Positions 1 through 12,600 of a stretch of DNA of 64,000 nucleotides are shown one piece after another; the stretch's first letter is position 1, and every line of letters starts with the position of its first letter. Origin of the DNA: Thinopyrum elongatum (Eukaryota > Streptophyta > Magnoliopsida > Poales > Poaceae). A program made the translations under genes and the position numbers. The notes under the pieces are model-generated. The model saw only the letters and a list, made by a program, of their open reading frames with translations, did no database searches and was not told where the DNA came from. The DNA is taken from positions 188,574,119-188,638,118 of the forward strand of contig CM022303.1 of NCBI GenBank assembly GCA_011799875.1. Reading direction: 5' to 3'.

Positions 1-3000
1 GAGATATTTAATGAAATAGAACGGAAAAAATTGAATCCAACTACACAAGAACTTGTGTGTAACTGTCGTTCGGAATAAGTTTTGCCCAGTGTTAAGTGAA
101 ACATGGATATCTGACTAATACAGAGTCCGTTTTGGTTCCACAAGTAGTCAAAACGTTTGTGAAGACTAGGCGCTTCAAAGGATTATTTTTTAGGGAGCTT
201 TTGGAGAATTTTCCTTAAGGAGTTCGTTCCGAAACTTGTACAGAAACTTTCTTAATGCGCACTCGACAAACGCCTTTCTAGAACATACACAAAGTCCTAG
301 CCATGGACCTAGTGAATCACCTTAACTAACATCTCATGCATTTCCCTAGACGTAATTGTATCTCATATGGAGATGTTTAGTGAAATAGAACCCGAAAAAT
401 TGAATCGAAATACATAAGAACTGGTCTGTAACTTTCAAAATCAAATTTGCGCGGCGTTAGATGAAACATGGGTATCTGACTCATAGAGAGACCGTTTTGG
501 CTCCACAAGTAGTCAAAAAACTCGTGACGACCAAATACTTCAAAGTATACTACCGTAGGGAACTTTTAGAGAACTTCTCTTAAGGAGTTCGTTCAGAAAC
601 TTGTACGGAAACTTTCTTAATGAACACTCGACAAACGCCTTTGGAGAACCTACACAAAGTCCCAGCTGTGGACCTAGTTCATCACCATAACTAAGGTCTC
701 CTATATTTCTCTAGACATAATTGCATCTCATATGGACATATTTAGGGGAATAGAACAGAAAAAATCGAATCCAACTACACAAGAACTAGTCTGTAACTAT
801 CATTCATAATTAGTTTTGCGCAGTGTTAACTGAAACTGTATATCTAACTCATATGGAGTTCGTTTTCGCTCTACAAGTAGTTAAAATACTCGTGAAGACC
901 AGACACTTCAAAGGATTCTTTCGTAGGGAACTTTTGGAGAACTTTTCTTAAGGAGTTCGTTCAGAAACTTGTACAAAAACTTTCTTAATGAACACTCGAC
1001 AAACGCCTTCGGAGAACATACACAAAGTCCCAGCTGTGGACCTAGTGCATCATCATAACTAAGGTCCCCTGCATTTCCTTAGACGCAATTGCATCTCATA
1101 TGAAGATATTTAATGAAATAGAACGGAAAAAATTGAATCCAACTACACAAGAACTAGTGTGTAACTGTCGTTCGGAATAAGTTTTGAGCAGTGTTAAGTG
1201 AAACATGGATATCTGACTAATACAGAGTCCGTTTTGGCTCCACAAGTTGTCAAAATGCTCGTGACGACCAGGCGCTTCAAAGGATCCTTTTGTTGGGAAC
1301 TTTTGGAGAAGTTTCTTTACGGAGTTCATTCCGAAATTTGTACAGAAAGTTTCTTAATGCACACTCGACAAACGCCTTTGGAGAACATACACAAAGTCCT
1401 AACCGTGGACCTAGTGAATCAGCATAACTAACGTCTCCTGCATTCAGAACTGGTCTGTAACATTCAGAATCAATTTTGCGCGATGTTAACTGAAACATGG
1501 ATATCTGACTCGTACAGAGTCCATTTTTGCTCCACAAGTAGTCAAAACACTCGTGACGACCAGATACTTCAAAGTATACTACCGTTGGGAACTTTTAGAG
1601 AACTTCTCTTAAGGAGTTCGTTCAGAAACTTGTACGGAAACTTTCTTAATGAACACTCGACAAACGCCTTTGGAGAACAGACACAAAGTCCCAGCTGTGG
1701 ACATAGTTCATCACCTTAACTAAGGTTTTCTATATTTCTCTAGACGTAATTGCATCTCATATGGACATGTTTAGGGGAATAGAACAGAAAAAATTCAATC
1801 CAACTACACAAGAACTAGTCTGTAACTGTCATTCAGAATCAGTTTTGCGTAGTGTTAACTGAAACTGGATATCTAACTCATACAGAGTCCGTTTTGGCTC
1901 TACAATTAGTTAAAATACTCGTAACGACCAGACACTTCAATGGATTCTTTTGTAGGGAACTTTTGGAGAACTTTTCTTAAGGAGTTCGTTCAGAACTTGT
2001 ACGAAAACTTTCCTAATGAACACTCGAAAATGCCTTTGGAGATCATACACAAAGTCTCAGCTGTGGACCTAGTGCATCATCATAACTAAGGTCTCCTGCA
2101 TTTCCCTAGATGCAATTGCATCTTATATGGAGATGTTTAAGGAAATAGAACTGAAAAAATCGAATTCAACTACACAAGAACTAGTGAGTAACTGTCGTTC
2201 GGAATAAGTTTTGCGCAGTGTTAAGTGAAACATGGATATCTGACAAATACAGATACCGTTTTGGTTCCACAAGTAGTCAAAACATTTGTGACGACCAGGC
2301 GCTTCAAAGGATCCTTTTTTAGGGAATTTTGGAGAATTTTCCTTAAGGAGTTAGTTCCGAAACTTGTACAGAAACTTTCTTAATGCACGCTCGACAAACG
2401 CCTTTCTAGAACATACGCAAAGTCCTAGCCGTGGACCTAGTGAATCACCACAACTAACATCTCCTACATTTCCCTTGATGTAATTGCATCTCATATGGAG
2501 ATGTTTAGTGAAATAGAACCGGAAAAATTGAATCCAAATACACAAGAACTGGTCTGTAACTTTCGGAATCAAATTTGCGTGGTGTTAACTAAAACATGGA
2601 TATTTGACTCGTACAGAGTCCGTTTTGGCTCCACAAGTTGTCAAAAAACTCGTGATGACCAGATACTTCAAAGTATACTACCATAGGGAACTTTTAGAGA
2701 ACTTCTCTTCAGGAGTTCATTCAGAAACTTGTACGGAAACTTTCTTAATGAACACTCGACAAACGGCTTTGGAGAACATACACAAAGTCCCAGCTGTGGA
2801 CCTATTTCATCACCATAACTAAGGTCTCCTATATTTCTCTAGACGTAATTGCATCTCATATGGACATATTTAGGGGAATAGAACAGAAAAAATCGAATCC
2901 AACTACACAAGAACTAGTCTATAACAGTCATTCATAATTACTTTTGCGCAGTGTTAACTGAAACTGCATATCTAACTCATACGGAGTCCGTTTTGGCTCT

Positions 3001-6000
3001 ACAAGTAGTTAAAATAGTCATGACGACCAGATGCTTCAAAGGATTTTTTCGTAGGGAACTTTTGGAGAACTTTTTTAAGGAGTTCATTCAAAAACTTGTA
3101 CAAAAACTTTCTTAATGAACACTCGACAAACGCCTTTGGAGAACATACACAAAGTCCCAGCTGTGGACCTAGTGCATCATCATAACTAAGGTCTCTTGCA
3201 TTTGCCTATACGCAATTGCATCTCATATGGAGATGTCTAAGGAAATAGAACGGAAAAAATTGAATCCAACTACACAAGAACTTGTGTGTAACTGTCGTAC
3301 GGAATAAGTTTTGCGCAGTGTTTAGTGAAACATGGATATCTGACTAACACAGAGTCCGTTTTGGTTCCACAAGTAGACAAAACATTTGTGACGACCAGGC
3401 GCTTCAAAGGATCGTTTTTTCGGGAACTTTTGGAGAATTTTCCTTAATGAGTTAGTTCCAAAACTTGTACAGAAACTTTCTTAATGCACACTTGACAAAC
3501 GCCTTTCTAGAACATACGCAAAGTCCTAGCCGTGGACCTAGTGAATCACCATAACTAACATCTCCTGAATTTCCCTTGATGTAATTGCATCTCACGTGGA
3601 TATGTTTAGGGAAATAGAACCGGAAAAATTGAATCCAAATACACAAGAACTGGTCTGTAACTTTCGGATTCAAATTTGCGCGGTGTTAACTGAAACATGG
3701 ATATCTGACTCGTACAGAGTCCGTTTTGGCTCCACAAGTAGTAAAAAAACTCATGACGACCGGATACTTCAAATTATACTACCGTAGGGAACTTTTAGAG
3801 AACTTCTCTTAAGGAGCTCGTTTAGAAACTTGTACGGAAACTTTCTTAATGAACACTCGACAAACGGCTTTGGAGAACATACACAAAGTCCCAGCTGTGG
3901 ACCTATTTCATCACCATAACTAAGGCCTCCTATATTTATCTAGACATAATTGCATCTCATATGGACATGTTTAGGGGAATAGAACAGAAAAAAACAAATC
4001 CAACTACACAAGAACTAGTCTATAACTGTCATTCATAATTAGTTTTGCGCAGTGTTAACAGAAACTACATATCTAACTCATACGGAGTCCGTTCTGGCTC
4101 TACAAGTAGTTAAAATACTCGTGAAGACCAGATGCTTCAAAGGATTATTTTGTAGGGAACTTTTGGAGAACTTTTCTTAAGGAGTTCGTTCAGAAACTTG
4201 TACAAAAACTTTCTTAATGAACACTCGACGAACACCTTTGGAGAACATACACAAAGTCCCAGCTGTGGACCTAGTGCATCATCATAACTATGGTCTCCTG
4301 CATTTCCCTAGACGCAACTGCATCTCATATGGAGATGTTTAAGGAAATAGAATAGAAAAAATCGAATCCAACTACACAAGAACTAGTGTGTAACTGTCGT
4401 TCGCAATAAGTTTTGCGCAGCGTTAAGTGAAACATGGATATCTGACAAATACAGAGACCGTTTTGGTTCCACAAGTAGTCAAAACATTTGTGACGACCAG
4501 GCGCTTCAAAGGATCCTTTTTTAGGGAACTTTTGGAGAATTTTCCTTAACGAGTTCATTCCGAAACTTGTACAGAAACTTTCTTAATGCACACTCGACAA
4601 ATGCCTTTCTAGAACATACACAAAGTCCTAGCCGTGGACCTAGTGAATCACCATAACTAACATCTCCAGCATTTCCCTAGACGTAATTGCATGTCATATG
4701 GAGATGTTTAGGGAAATATAACAGGAAAAATTGAATCCAAATACACAAGAACAGGTCTGTAACTTTTAGAATCAAATTTGCGCGGTGTTAACTGAAACCT
4801 GGATATCTGACTCGTACAGAGTCTGTTTTGGCTCCACAATTAGTCAAAAAACTCGTGATGACTAGATACTTCAAAGTATACTACCGTAGGGAACTTTTAG
4901 AGAACTTCTCTTAAGGAGTTCGTTCAGAAACTTGTACGGAAAGTTTCTTAATGAACACTCGACAAACACCTTTGGAGAACATACACAAAGTCCCAGCTGT
5001 GGACCTAGTTCATCACCATAACTAAGGTGTCCTATATCTCTCTAGACGTAATTGCATCTCATATGGACATGTTTAGGGGAATAGAAGAGAAAAAAGCAAA
5101 TCCAACTACACAAGAACTAGTCTGTAACTGTCATTCATAATTAGTTTTGCGCAGTATTAACTGAAACTGCATATCTAACTCATACGGAGTCCGTTTTGGC
5201 TCTACAAGTAGTTATAATACTCGTGACGACCAGACACTTCAATGGATTCTTTCGTAGGGAACTTTTCGAGAACTTTTCTTAAGGAGTTCGTTCAGAAACT
5301 TGTACAAAAACTTTCTTAATGAACACTCGACAAACGCCTTTGGAGAACATACACAAAGTCCCAGCTGTGGACCTAGTGCATCATCATAACTAAGGTCTCT
5401 TGCATTTCCCTATACGCAATTGCATCTCATATGGAGATGTCTAAGGAAATAGAACGGAAAAAATTGAATCCAACTACACAAGAACTTGTGTGTAACTGTC
5501 GTACGGAATAAGTTTTGCGCAGTGTTTAGTGAAACATGGATATCTGACTAACACAGAGTCCGTTTTGGTTCCACAAGTAGACAAAACATTTGTGACGACC
5601 AGGCGCTTCAAAGGATCCTTTTTTCGGGAACTTTTGGAGAATTTTCCTTAATGAGTTCGTTCTGAAACTTCTACAGAAACTTTCTTAATGCACACTTGAC
5701 AAACGCCTTTCTAGAACATACACAAAGTCCTAGCCGTGGACCTAGTGAATCACCATAACTAACATCTCCTGAATTTCTCTAGACATAATTGCATCTCACG
5801 TGGATATGTTTAGGGAAATAGAACCGGAAAAATTGAATCCAAATACACAAGAACTGGTCTGTAACTTTCGGATTCAAATTTGCGCGGTGTTAACTGAAAC
5901 ATGGATATCTGACTCGTATAGAGTCCGTTTTGGCTCCACAAGTAGTAAAAAAAACTCATGACGACCGGATACTTCAAATTATACTACCGTAGGGAACTTT

Positions 6001-7259
6001 TAGAGAACTTCTCTTAAGGAGCTCGTTTAGAAACTTGTACGGAAACTTTCTTAATGAACACTCGACAAACGGCTTTGGAGAACATACACAAAGTCCCAGC
6101 TGTGGACCTAATTCATCACCATAACTAAGGTCTCCTATATTTATCTAGACGTAATTGCATCTCATATGGACATGTTTAGGGGAATAGAACAGAAAAAAAC
6201 AAATCCAACTACACAAGAACTAGTCTATAACTGTCATTCATAATTAGTTTTGCGCAGTGTTAACAGAAACTACATATCTAACTCATACGGAGTCCGTTCT
6301 GGCTCTACAAGTAGTTAAAATACTCGTGAAGACCAGATGCTTCAAAGGATTATTTTGTAGGGAACTTTTGGAGAACTTTTCTTAAGGAGTTCGTTCAGAA
6401 ACTTGTACAAAAACTTTCTTAATGAACACTCGACGAACACCTTTGGAGAACATACACAAAGTCCCAGCTGTGGACCTAGTGCATCATCATAACTATGGTC
6501 TCCTGCATTTCCCTAGACGCAACTGCATCTCATATGGAGATGTTTAAGGAAATAGAACAGAAAAAATCGAATCCAACTACACAAGAACTAGTGTGTAACT
6601 GTCGTTCGCAATAAGTTTTGCGCAGTGTTAACTGAAACATGGATATCTGACTAATACAGAGTCCGTTTTGGTTCCACAAGTAGTCAAAACATTTGTGACG
6701 ACCAGGGGCTTCAAAGGATCCTTTTGTAGGGAACTTTTGGAGAATTTTCCTTAAGGAGTTCGTTCCGAAACTTGTACAGAAACTTTCTTAATGCACACTC
6801 GACAAACGCCTTTCTAGAACATACACAAAGTCCTAGCCGTGGACCTAGTGAATCAGCATAACTAACGTCTTGTGCATTTCCCTAGACATAATTGCATCTC
6901 ACAAGGAGATGTTTAGGGAAATAGAACCGGAAAAATTGAATCCAAATACACAAGAACGGGTCTGTAACTTTCGGAATCAAATTTGCGCGGTGTTAACTGA
7001 AACATGGATATCTGACTCGTACAGAGTCCGTTTTGGTTCCACAAATAGTCAAAAAACTCATGACGACCAGATACTTCAAAGTATACTACCGTAGGGAACT
7101 TTTAGAGAACTTTTGTTCAGGAGTTCGTTCAGAAACTTGTACGGAAACTTTCTTAATGAACACTCGACAAACGCCTTTGGAGAACATACACAAAGTCCCA
7201 GCTGTGGACCTAGTTCATCACCATAACTAAGATCTCCTATATTTCTCTAGACATAATTG
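1..7259. repeat. Satellite array, zone 1: regular A-B-C trimers
   Basis: Tandem satellite, monomers about 366 bp, ordered A-B-C with a trimer period of about 1102 bp. The window opens about 10 bp into an A monomer. Anchor starts (catctcatatgg or a variant): B 359, C 724, A 1092, C 1753, A 2119, B 2487, C 2852, A 3219, B 3588, C 3953, A 4321, B 4690, C 5055, A 5423, B 5792, C 6158, A 6526, B 6895. A-to-B spacing is 367-369, B-to-C 365-366, C-to-A 366-368. The B monomer expected near 1461 has lost its head. Short open frames here (for example at 1198, 2495 and 3596) are monomer frames repeated along the array, not genes. The strand is arbitrary. The satellite name is not recognised with confidence. 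Confidence 0.97.
1430..1460. repeat. Deletion junction in a B monomer
   Basis: After cgtctcctgcatt the sequence jumps to cagaactggtctg, so the B head (anchor, agatgtttaggg, gaaccgg, atccaaatacac) is missing. The A anchor at 1092 and the C anchor at 1753 are 661 bp apart, against about 734 expected, so about 73 bp is lost. The rest of B (about 1444-1752) is normal. Confidence 0.85.
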
Positions 7260-8131
7260 CATCTCATATGGACATGTTTAGGGGAATAGAACAGAAAAAA
7301 ACGAATCCAACTACACAAGAACTAGTCTCTAACTGTCATTCATAATTAGTTTTGCGCAGTGTTAACTGAAACTGCATATCTAACTCATACGGAGTCCGTT
7401 TTAGCTCTACATGTACTGAAACTTCCTTAATGAACACTCGACAAACGCCTTTGGAGAACATACACAAAGTCCTAGCCGTGGACCTAGTGAATCACCATAA
7501 CTAACATCTCCTACATTTCCCTAGACGTAACTTGTTTAGGGGAATAGAACTGGAAAAATTGAATCCAAATACACAAGAACTGGTCTGTAACATTCAGAAT
7601 CAATTTTGCGCGGTGTTAACTGAAACATGGATATCTGACTCGTACAGAGTCCGTTTTGGCTCCACAAGTAGTCAACACACTCGTGACGACCAGATACTTC
7701 AAAGTATACTACCGTAGGGAACTTTTAGAGAACTTCTCTTAAGGAGTTCATTCAGAAACTTGTACGAAAACTTGTACATGTTTAGGGGAATAGAACAGAA
7801 AAAATCGAATCCAACTACACAAGAACTAGTCTGTAACTGTCATTCAGAATCAGTTTTGCGCAGTGTTAACTGAAACTGCATATCTAACTCATACGGAGTC
7901 CGTTTTGCCTCTACAAGTAGTTAAAATTCTCGTGAAGACCTGACGCTTCAAAGGATTCCTTCGTAGGGAACTTTTGGAGAACTTTTCTTAAGGAGTTCGT
8001 TCAGAAACATGTAAAAAAACTTTCTTAATGAACACTCGACAAACGCCTTTGGAGAACATACACAAAGTCCCAGCTGTGGACCAAGTGCATCATCATAACT
8101 AAGGTCTCCTCCATTTCCCTAGACGCAATTG
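7260..8131. repeat. Rearranged satellite block with three deletion junctions
   Basis: A C monomer starts at 7260 and runs to about 7412 (tctacatgta), where it is joined to the tail of an A monomer (ctgaaacttccttaatg, then the A-type tagccgtgg and gtgaatcacc). At about 7530 the A tail joins a B-type body without the anchor (gacgtaa followed by cttgtttagggg). At about 7772 the B monomer ends after cttgtac and continues as a C head (atgtttagggg). Four monomers (C, A, B, C) would need about 1470 bp; 872 bp remain, so about 600 bp is missing in total. The last junction has short homology (tgtac/ac at the join). Confidence 0.85.
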
Positions 8132-8499
8132 CGTCTCATATGGAGATGTTTAAGAAAATAGAACGGAAAAAATCGAATCCAACTACACAAGAACTAGTGT
8201 GTAACTTTCGTTCGGAATAAGTTTGCGCAGTGTTAAGTGAAACATGGATATCGGACTAATACAGAGTCCATTTTGACTCCACAATTAGTCAAAATGTTCG
8301 GGACGTCCAGGCTATTCAAAGGATCCTTTTGTAGGGAACTTTTGTAGAAGTTTCTTTACGGAGTTCGTTCTGAAAATTGTACAGAAACTTTCTTAATGCA
8401 CACTCGACAAACGCCTTTGGAGAACATACACAAAGTCCTAGCCGTGGACCTAGTGAATCACCATAACTAACGTCTCCTGCATTTCCCTAGACATAATTG

Positions 8500-8864
8500 C
8501 ATCTCATATGGATATGTTTAGGGAAATAGAACCGGAAAAATAGAATCCAAATACATAAGAACTGGTCTGTATCTTTCAGAATCAATTTTGCGCGGTGTTA
8601 ACTGAAACTTGGTAATCTGACTCGTACAGAGTCCGTTTTGTCTCCACAAGTAGTCAAAAAACTCGTGACGACCAGATACTTCAAAGTATACTACCGTATT
8701 GAATTTTTAGAGAAATTCTCTTAAGGAGTTCTTTCAGAAACTTGTATGGAAACTTTCTTAATGAACACTCGACAAACGCCTTTGGAGAACATACACAAAG
8801 TCCCAGCTGTGGACCTAGTTCATCACCAAAACTAAGGTCTCCTATATTTCTCTAGATGTAATTG
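8500..8864. repeat. Representative B monomer (365 bp)
   Basis: Class-diagnostic features of B: head gtttagggaaatagaacc, atccaaatacac, an actggtctgta stretch, gactcgtacagagtcc, agatacttcaaagtat with ctaccgta, cttttagagaac, gtacggaaactttc, and the tail ctagttcatcacc followed by ctatatttctctag. Many B copies keep a frame of 61-63 codons in the first half, ending at the tag of ccgtag. Confidence 0.9.
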
Positions 8865-9232
8865 CATCTCATATGGACATGTTTAGGGGAATAGAATAGA
8901 AAAAATCGAATCCAACTACACAAGAACTAGTCTGTAACTGTCATTCAGAATCAGTTTTGCGCAGTGTTAACTGAAACTGCATATCTAACTCATACGGAGT
9001 CTGTTTTGACTCTACAAGTAGTTAAAATACTCGTGATGACCAGACGCTTCAAAGGATTGTTTCGTAGGGAACTTTTGGAGAACTTTTCTTAAGGAGTTCG
9101 TACAGAAAATTGTACAAAAACTTTCTTAATGAACACTCGACAAATGCCTTTGGAGAACATACACAAAGTCCCAGCTGTGGACCTAGTGCATCATCATAAC
9201 TAAGGTCTCCTGCATTTCCCTAGATGCAATTG
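8865..9232. repeat. Representative C monomer (368 bp)
   Basis: Class-diagnostic features of C: head ggacatgtttagggg, aatccaactacac, gtctgtaactgtcattca, gcatatctaactcatacgg, ctctacaagtagttaaaa, cgcttcaaaggattctttcg, gtacaaaaactttc, and the tail gtgcatcatcataactaagg followed by a ctgcatttccctagac-like stretch. This class is the one missing from the A plus B/C-hybrid dimers on the right of the window. Confidence 0.9.
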
Positions 9233-9601
9233 CATCTCATATGGAGATGTTTAAGGAAATAGATCGGAAAAAATCGAATCCAACTACACAAGAACTAGAG
9301 TGTCACTATCCTTCGGAATAAGTTTTGCGAAGTGTTAAGTGAAACATGGATATCTGACTAATAGAGAGTCCGTTTTGGCTCCACAAGTAGTCAAAACAGT
9401 CGTGATGTCCAGGCGCTTCAAAGGATCCTGTTGTAGGGAACTTTTGGAGAAGTTTCTTTAAGGAGTTCATTCCGAAACTTGTACAGAAACTTTCTTAAAG
9501 CACACTCGACAAACGCCTTTGGAGAACATACACAAAGTCCTAACCGCAGACCTAGTGAATCACCGTAACTAACGTCTCTTGCATTTCTCTAGACATAAAT
9601 G
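9233..9601. repeat. Representative A monomer (369 bp)
   Basis: Class-diagnostic features of A: head ggagatgtttaaggaaat, aatccaactacac, gtgtaactgtcgttcgg (this copy is slightly diverged), gttaagtgaaacatgg, gactaatacagagtcc, gcgcttcaaaggatcc, ggagaattttccttaagg, taatgcacactcgac, and the tail tcctagccgtggac, gtgaatcaccataacta. The start of A overlaps a dyad; in this copy, agatgcaattgcatct at 9222-9237 is a perfect 16 bp palindrome. Confidence 0.9.
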
Positions 9602-12600
9602 CATCTCATATGGAGATGTTTAGTGAAATAGAATCGGAAAAATAGAATCCAAATACACAAGAACTGGTCTGTAACTTTCGGAATCAATTTTGCGCGGTGT
9701 TAACTGAAACATGGATATCTTACTCGTACATAATCCGTTTTGGCACCACAAGTAGTCAAAAAACTCGTGACGACCAGATACTTCAAAGTATAATACTGTA
9801 GGGAATTTTTAGAGAACTTACCTTAAGGAGTTCGTTCAGAAACTTGTACGGAAACTTTCTTAATGAACACTCGACAAACGCCTTTGGAGAGATACAAAAA
9901 GTCCCAGCTGTGGACCTAGTTCATCACCATAACTAAGGTCTCCTACATTTCTCTAGACATAATTGTATCTCATATGGACATGTTTAGGGGAATAGAACAG
10001 AAAAAATCGAATCCAACTACACAAGAACTAGTCTGTAACTGTCATTCATAATTAGTTTTGCGCAGTGTTAACTGAAACTGCATATCTAACTCATACGGAG
10101 TCTGTTTTGCCTCTACAAGTAGTTAAAATGCTCGTGAAGACCTGACGCTTCAAAGGATTCCTTCTTAGGGAACTTTTGAAGAACTTTTCTTAAGGAGTTC
10201 GTTCAGAAACATGTAAAAAAACTTTCTTAATGAACACTCGACAAACGCCTTTGGAGAACATACACAAAGTCCCAGCTGTGGACCAAGTGCATCATCATAA
10301 CTAAGGTCTCCTCCATTTCCCTAGACGCAATTGCGTCTCATATGGAGATGTTTAAGAAAATAGAACGGAAAAAATCGAATCCAACTACACAAGAACTAGT
10401 GTGTAACTGTCGTTCGGAATAAGTTTTGCGCAGTGTTAAGTGAAACATGGATATCTGACTAATACAGAGTCCGTTTTGACTCCACAAGTAGTCAAAATGT
10501 TCGTGAAGTCCAGGCGCTTCAAAGGATCCTTTTGTAGGGAACTTTTGTAGAAGTTTCTTTACGGAGTTCGTTCCGAAACTTGTACATAAACTTTCTTAAT
10601 GCACACTCGACAAACGCCTTTGGAGAGCATACACAAAGTCCTAGCCGTGGACCTAGTGAATCACCATAACTAACGTCTCCTGCATTTCCCTAGACGTAAT
10701 TGCATCTCATATGGAGATGTTTAGTGAAATAGAATAGGAAAAATAGAATCCAAATACACAAGAACTGGTCTGTAACTTTCGGAATCAATTTTGCGCGGTG
10801 TTAACTGAAACATGGATATCTGACTCGTACATAGTCCGTTTTGGCACCACAACTAGTCAAAAAACTCGTGACGACCAGATACTTCAAAGTATAATACTGT
10901 AGGGAATTTTTAGAGAACTTCTCTTAAGGAGTTCGTTCAGAAACTTGTACGGAAACTTTCTTAATGAACACTCGACAAACGCCTTTGGTGAACATACACA
11001 ATGTCCCAGCTGTGGACCTAGTTCATCACCATAACTAAGCTCTCCTATATTTCTCTAGACGTAATTGTATCTCAAATGGACTTGTTTATGGGAATAGAAC
11101 AGAAAAAATCGAATCCAACTACACAAGAACTAGTCTGTAACTGTCATTCATAATTAGTTTTGCGCAGTGTTAACTGAAACTGCACATCTAACTCATACGG
11201 AGTCCGTTTTGCCTCTACAAGTAGTTAATATACTCGTGAAGACCAGACGCTTCAAAGGATTCCTTCGTAGGGAACTTTTGGAGAACTTCTCTTATGGAGT
11301 TCTTTCAGAAACTTGTACAAAAACTTTCTTAATGAACACTCGACAAACGCCTTTGGAGAACATACACAAAGTCCCAGCTGTGGACCAAGTGCATCATCTT
11401 AACTATGGTCTCCTCCATTTCCCTAGACGCAATTGCGTCTTATATGGAAATGTTTAAGGAAATAGAACAGAAAAAATCGAATCCAACTACACAAGAACTA
11501 GTGTGTAACTGTCGTTCAGAATAAGTTTTGCGCAGTGTTAAGTGAAACATGGATATCTGACTAAAAAAGAGTCCGTTTTGACTTCACAATTAGTCAAAAT
11601 GTTCGTGACGACCAGGCGCTTCAAAGGATCCTTTTGTAGGGAACTTTTGGAGAAGTTTCTTTACAGAGTTCTATCCGAAACTTGTACAGAAACTTTCTTA
11701 ATGCACACTCGACAAACGCCTTTGGAGAACATAGACAAAGTCCTAGCCGTGGACCTAGTGAATCACCATAACTAACGTCTCCTACATTTCCCTAGACGTA
11801 ATTTCATCTCATATGGAGATGTGTAGGGAAATAGAACCAGAAAAATAGAATCCAAATACACAAGAACTTGTCTGTATCTTTCGGAATCAATTTTGGGCGG
11901 TGTTAACTGAAACTTGTTTATCTGACTCGTACAGAGTCCGTTTTGCCTCCACAAGTAGTCAAAAAAATCGTGAGGACCAGATACTTCAAAGTATACTACC
12001 GTAGGGAATTTTTCGTGAACTTCTCTTAAGGAGTTCATTCAGAAACTTGTACGGAAACTTTCTTAATGAACACTCGACAAACGCCTTTCGTGAACATACA
12101 CAAAGTCCCAGCTGTGGACCTAGTCCATCACCATAACTAAGGTCTCCTATATTTCTCTAGATGTAATTGCTTCTCATATGGACATGTTTAGGGGAATAGA
12201 ATAGAAAAAATCGAATCCAACTACAAAAGAACTAGTCTGTAACTTTCATCCATAATTAGTTTTGCGTAGTGCTAACTGAAACTGCATATCTAACTCATAC
12301 GGAGTTCGTTTTTGCTCTACAAGTAGTTAAAATACTCGTGAAGACCAGACGCTTCAAAGGATTATTTCGTAGGTAACTTTTGGAGAACTTTTCTTAAGGA
12401 GTTTGTTCAGAAACTTGTACAAAAACTTTCTTAATGAACACTCGAGAAACGCCTTTGGAGAACGAGCACAAAGTCCCAGCTGTGGACCTAGTGCATCATC
12501 ATAACTAAGATCTCCTGCATTTCCCTAGACGAAATTGCATCTCATATGCAGATGTTTAAGGAAATAGAACAGGAAAAAGCGAATCCAACTACACAAGAAC

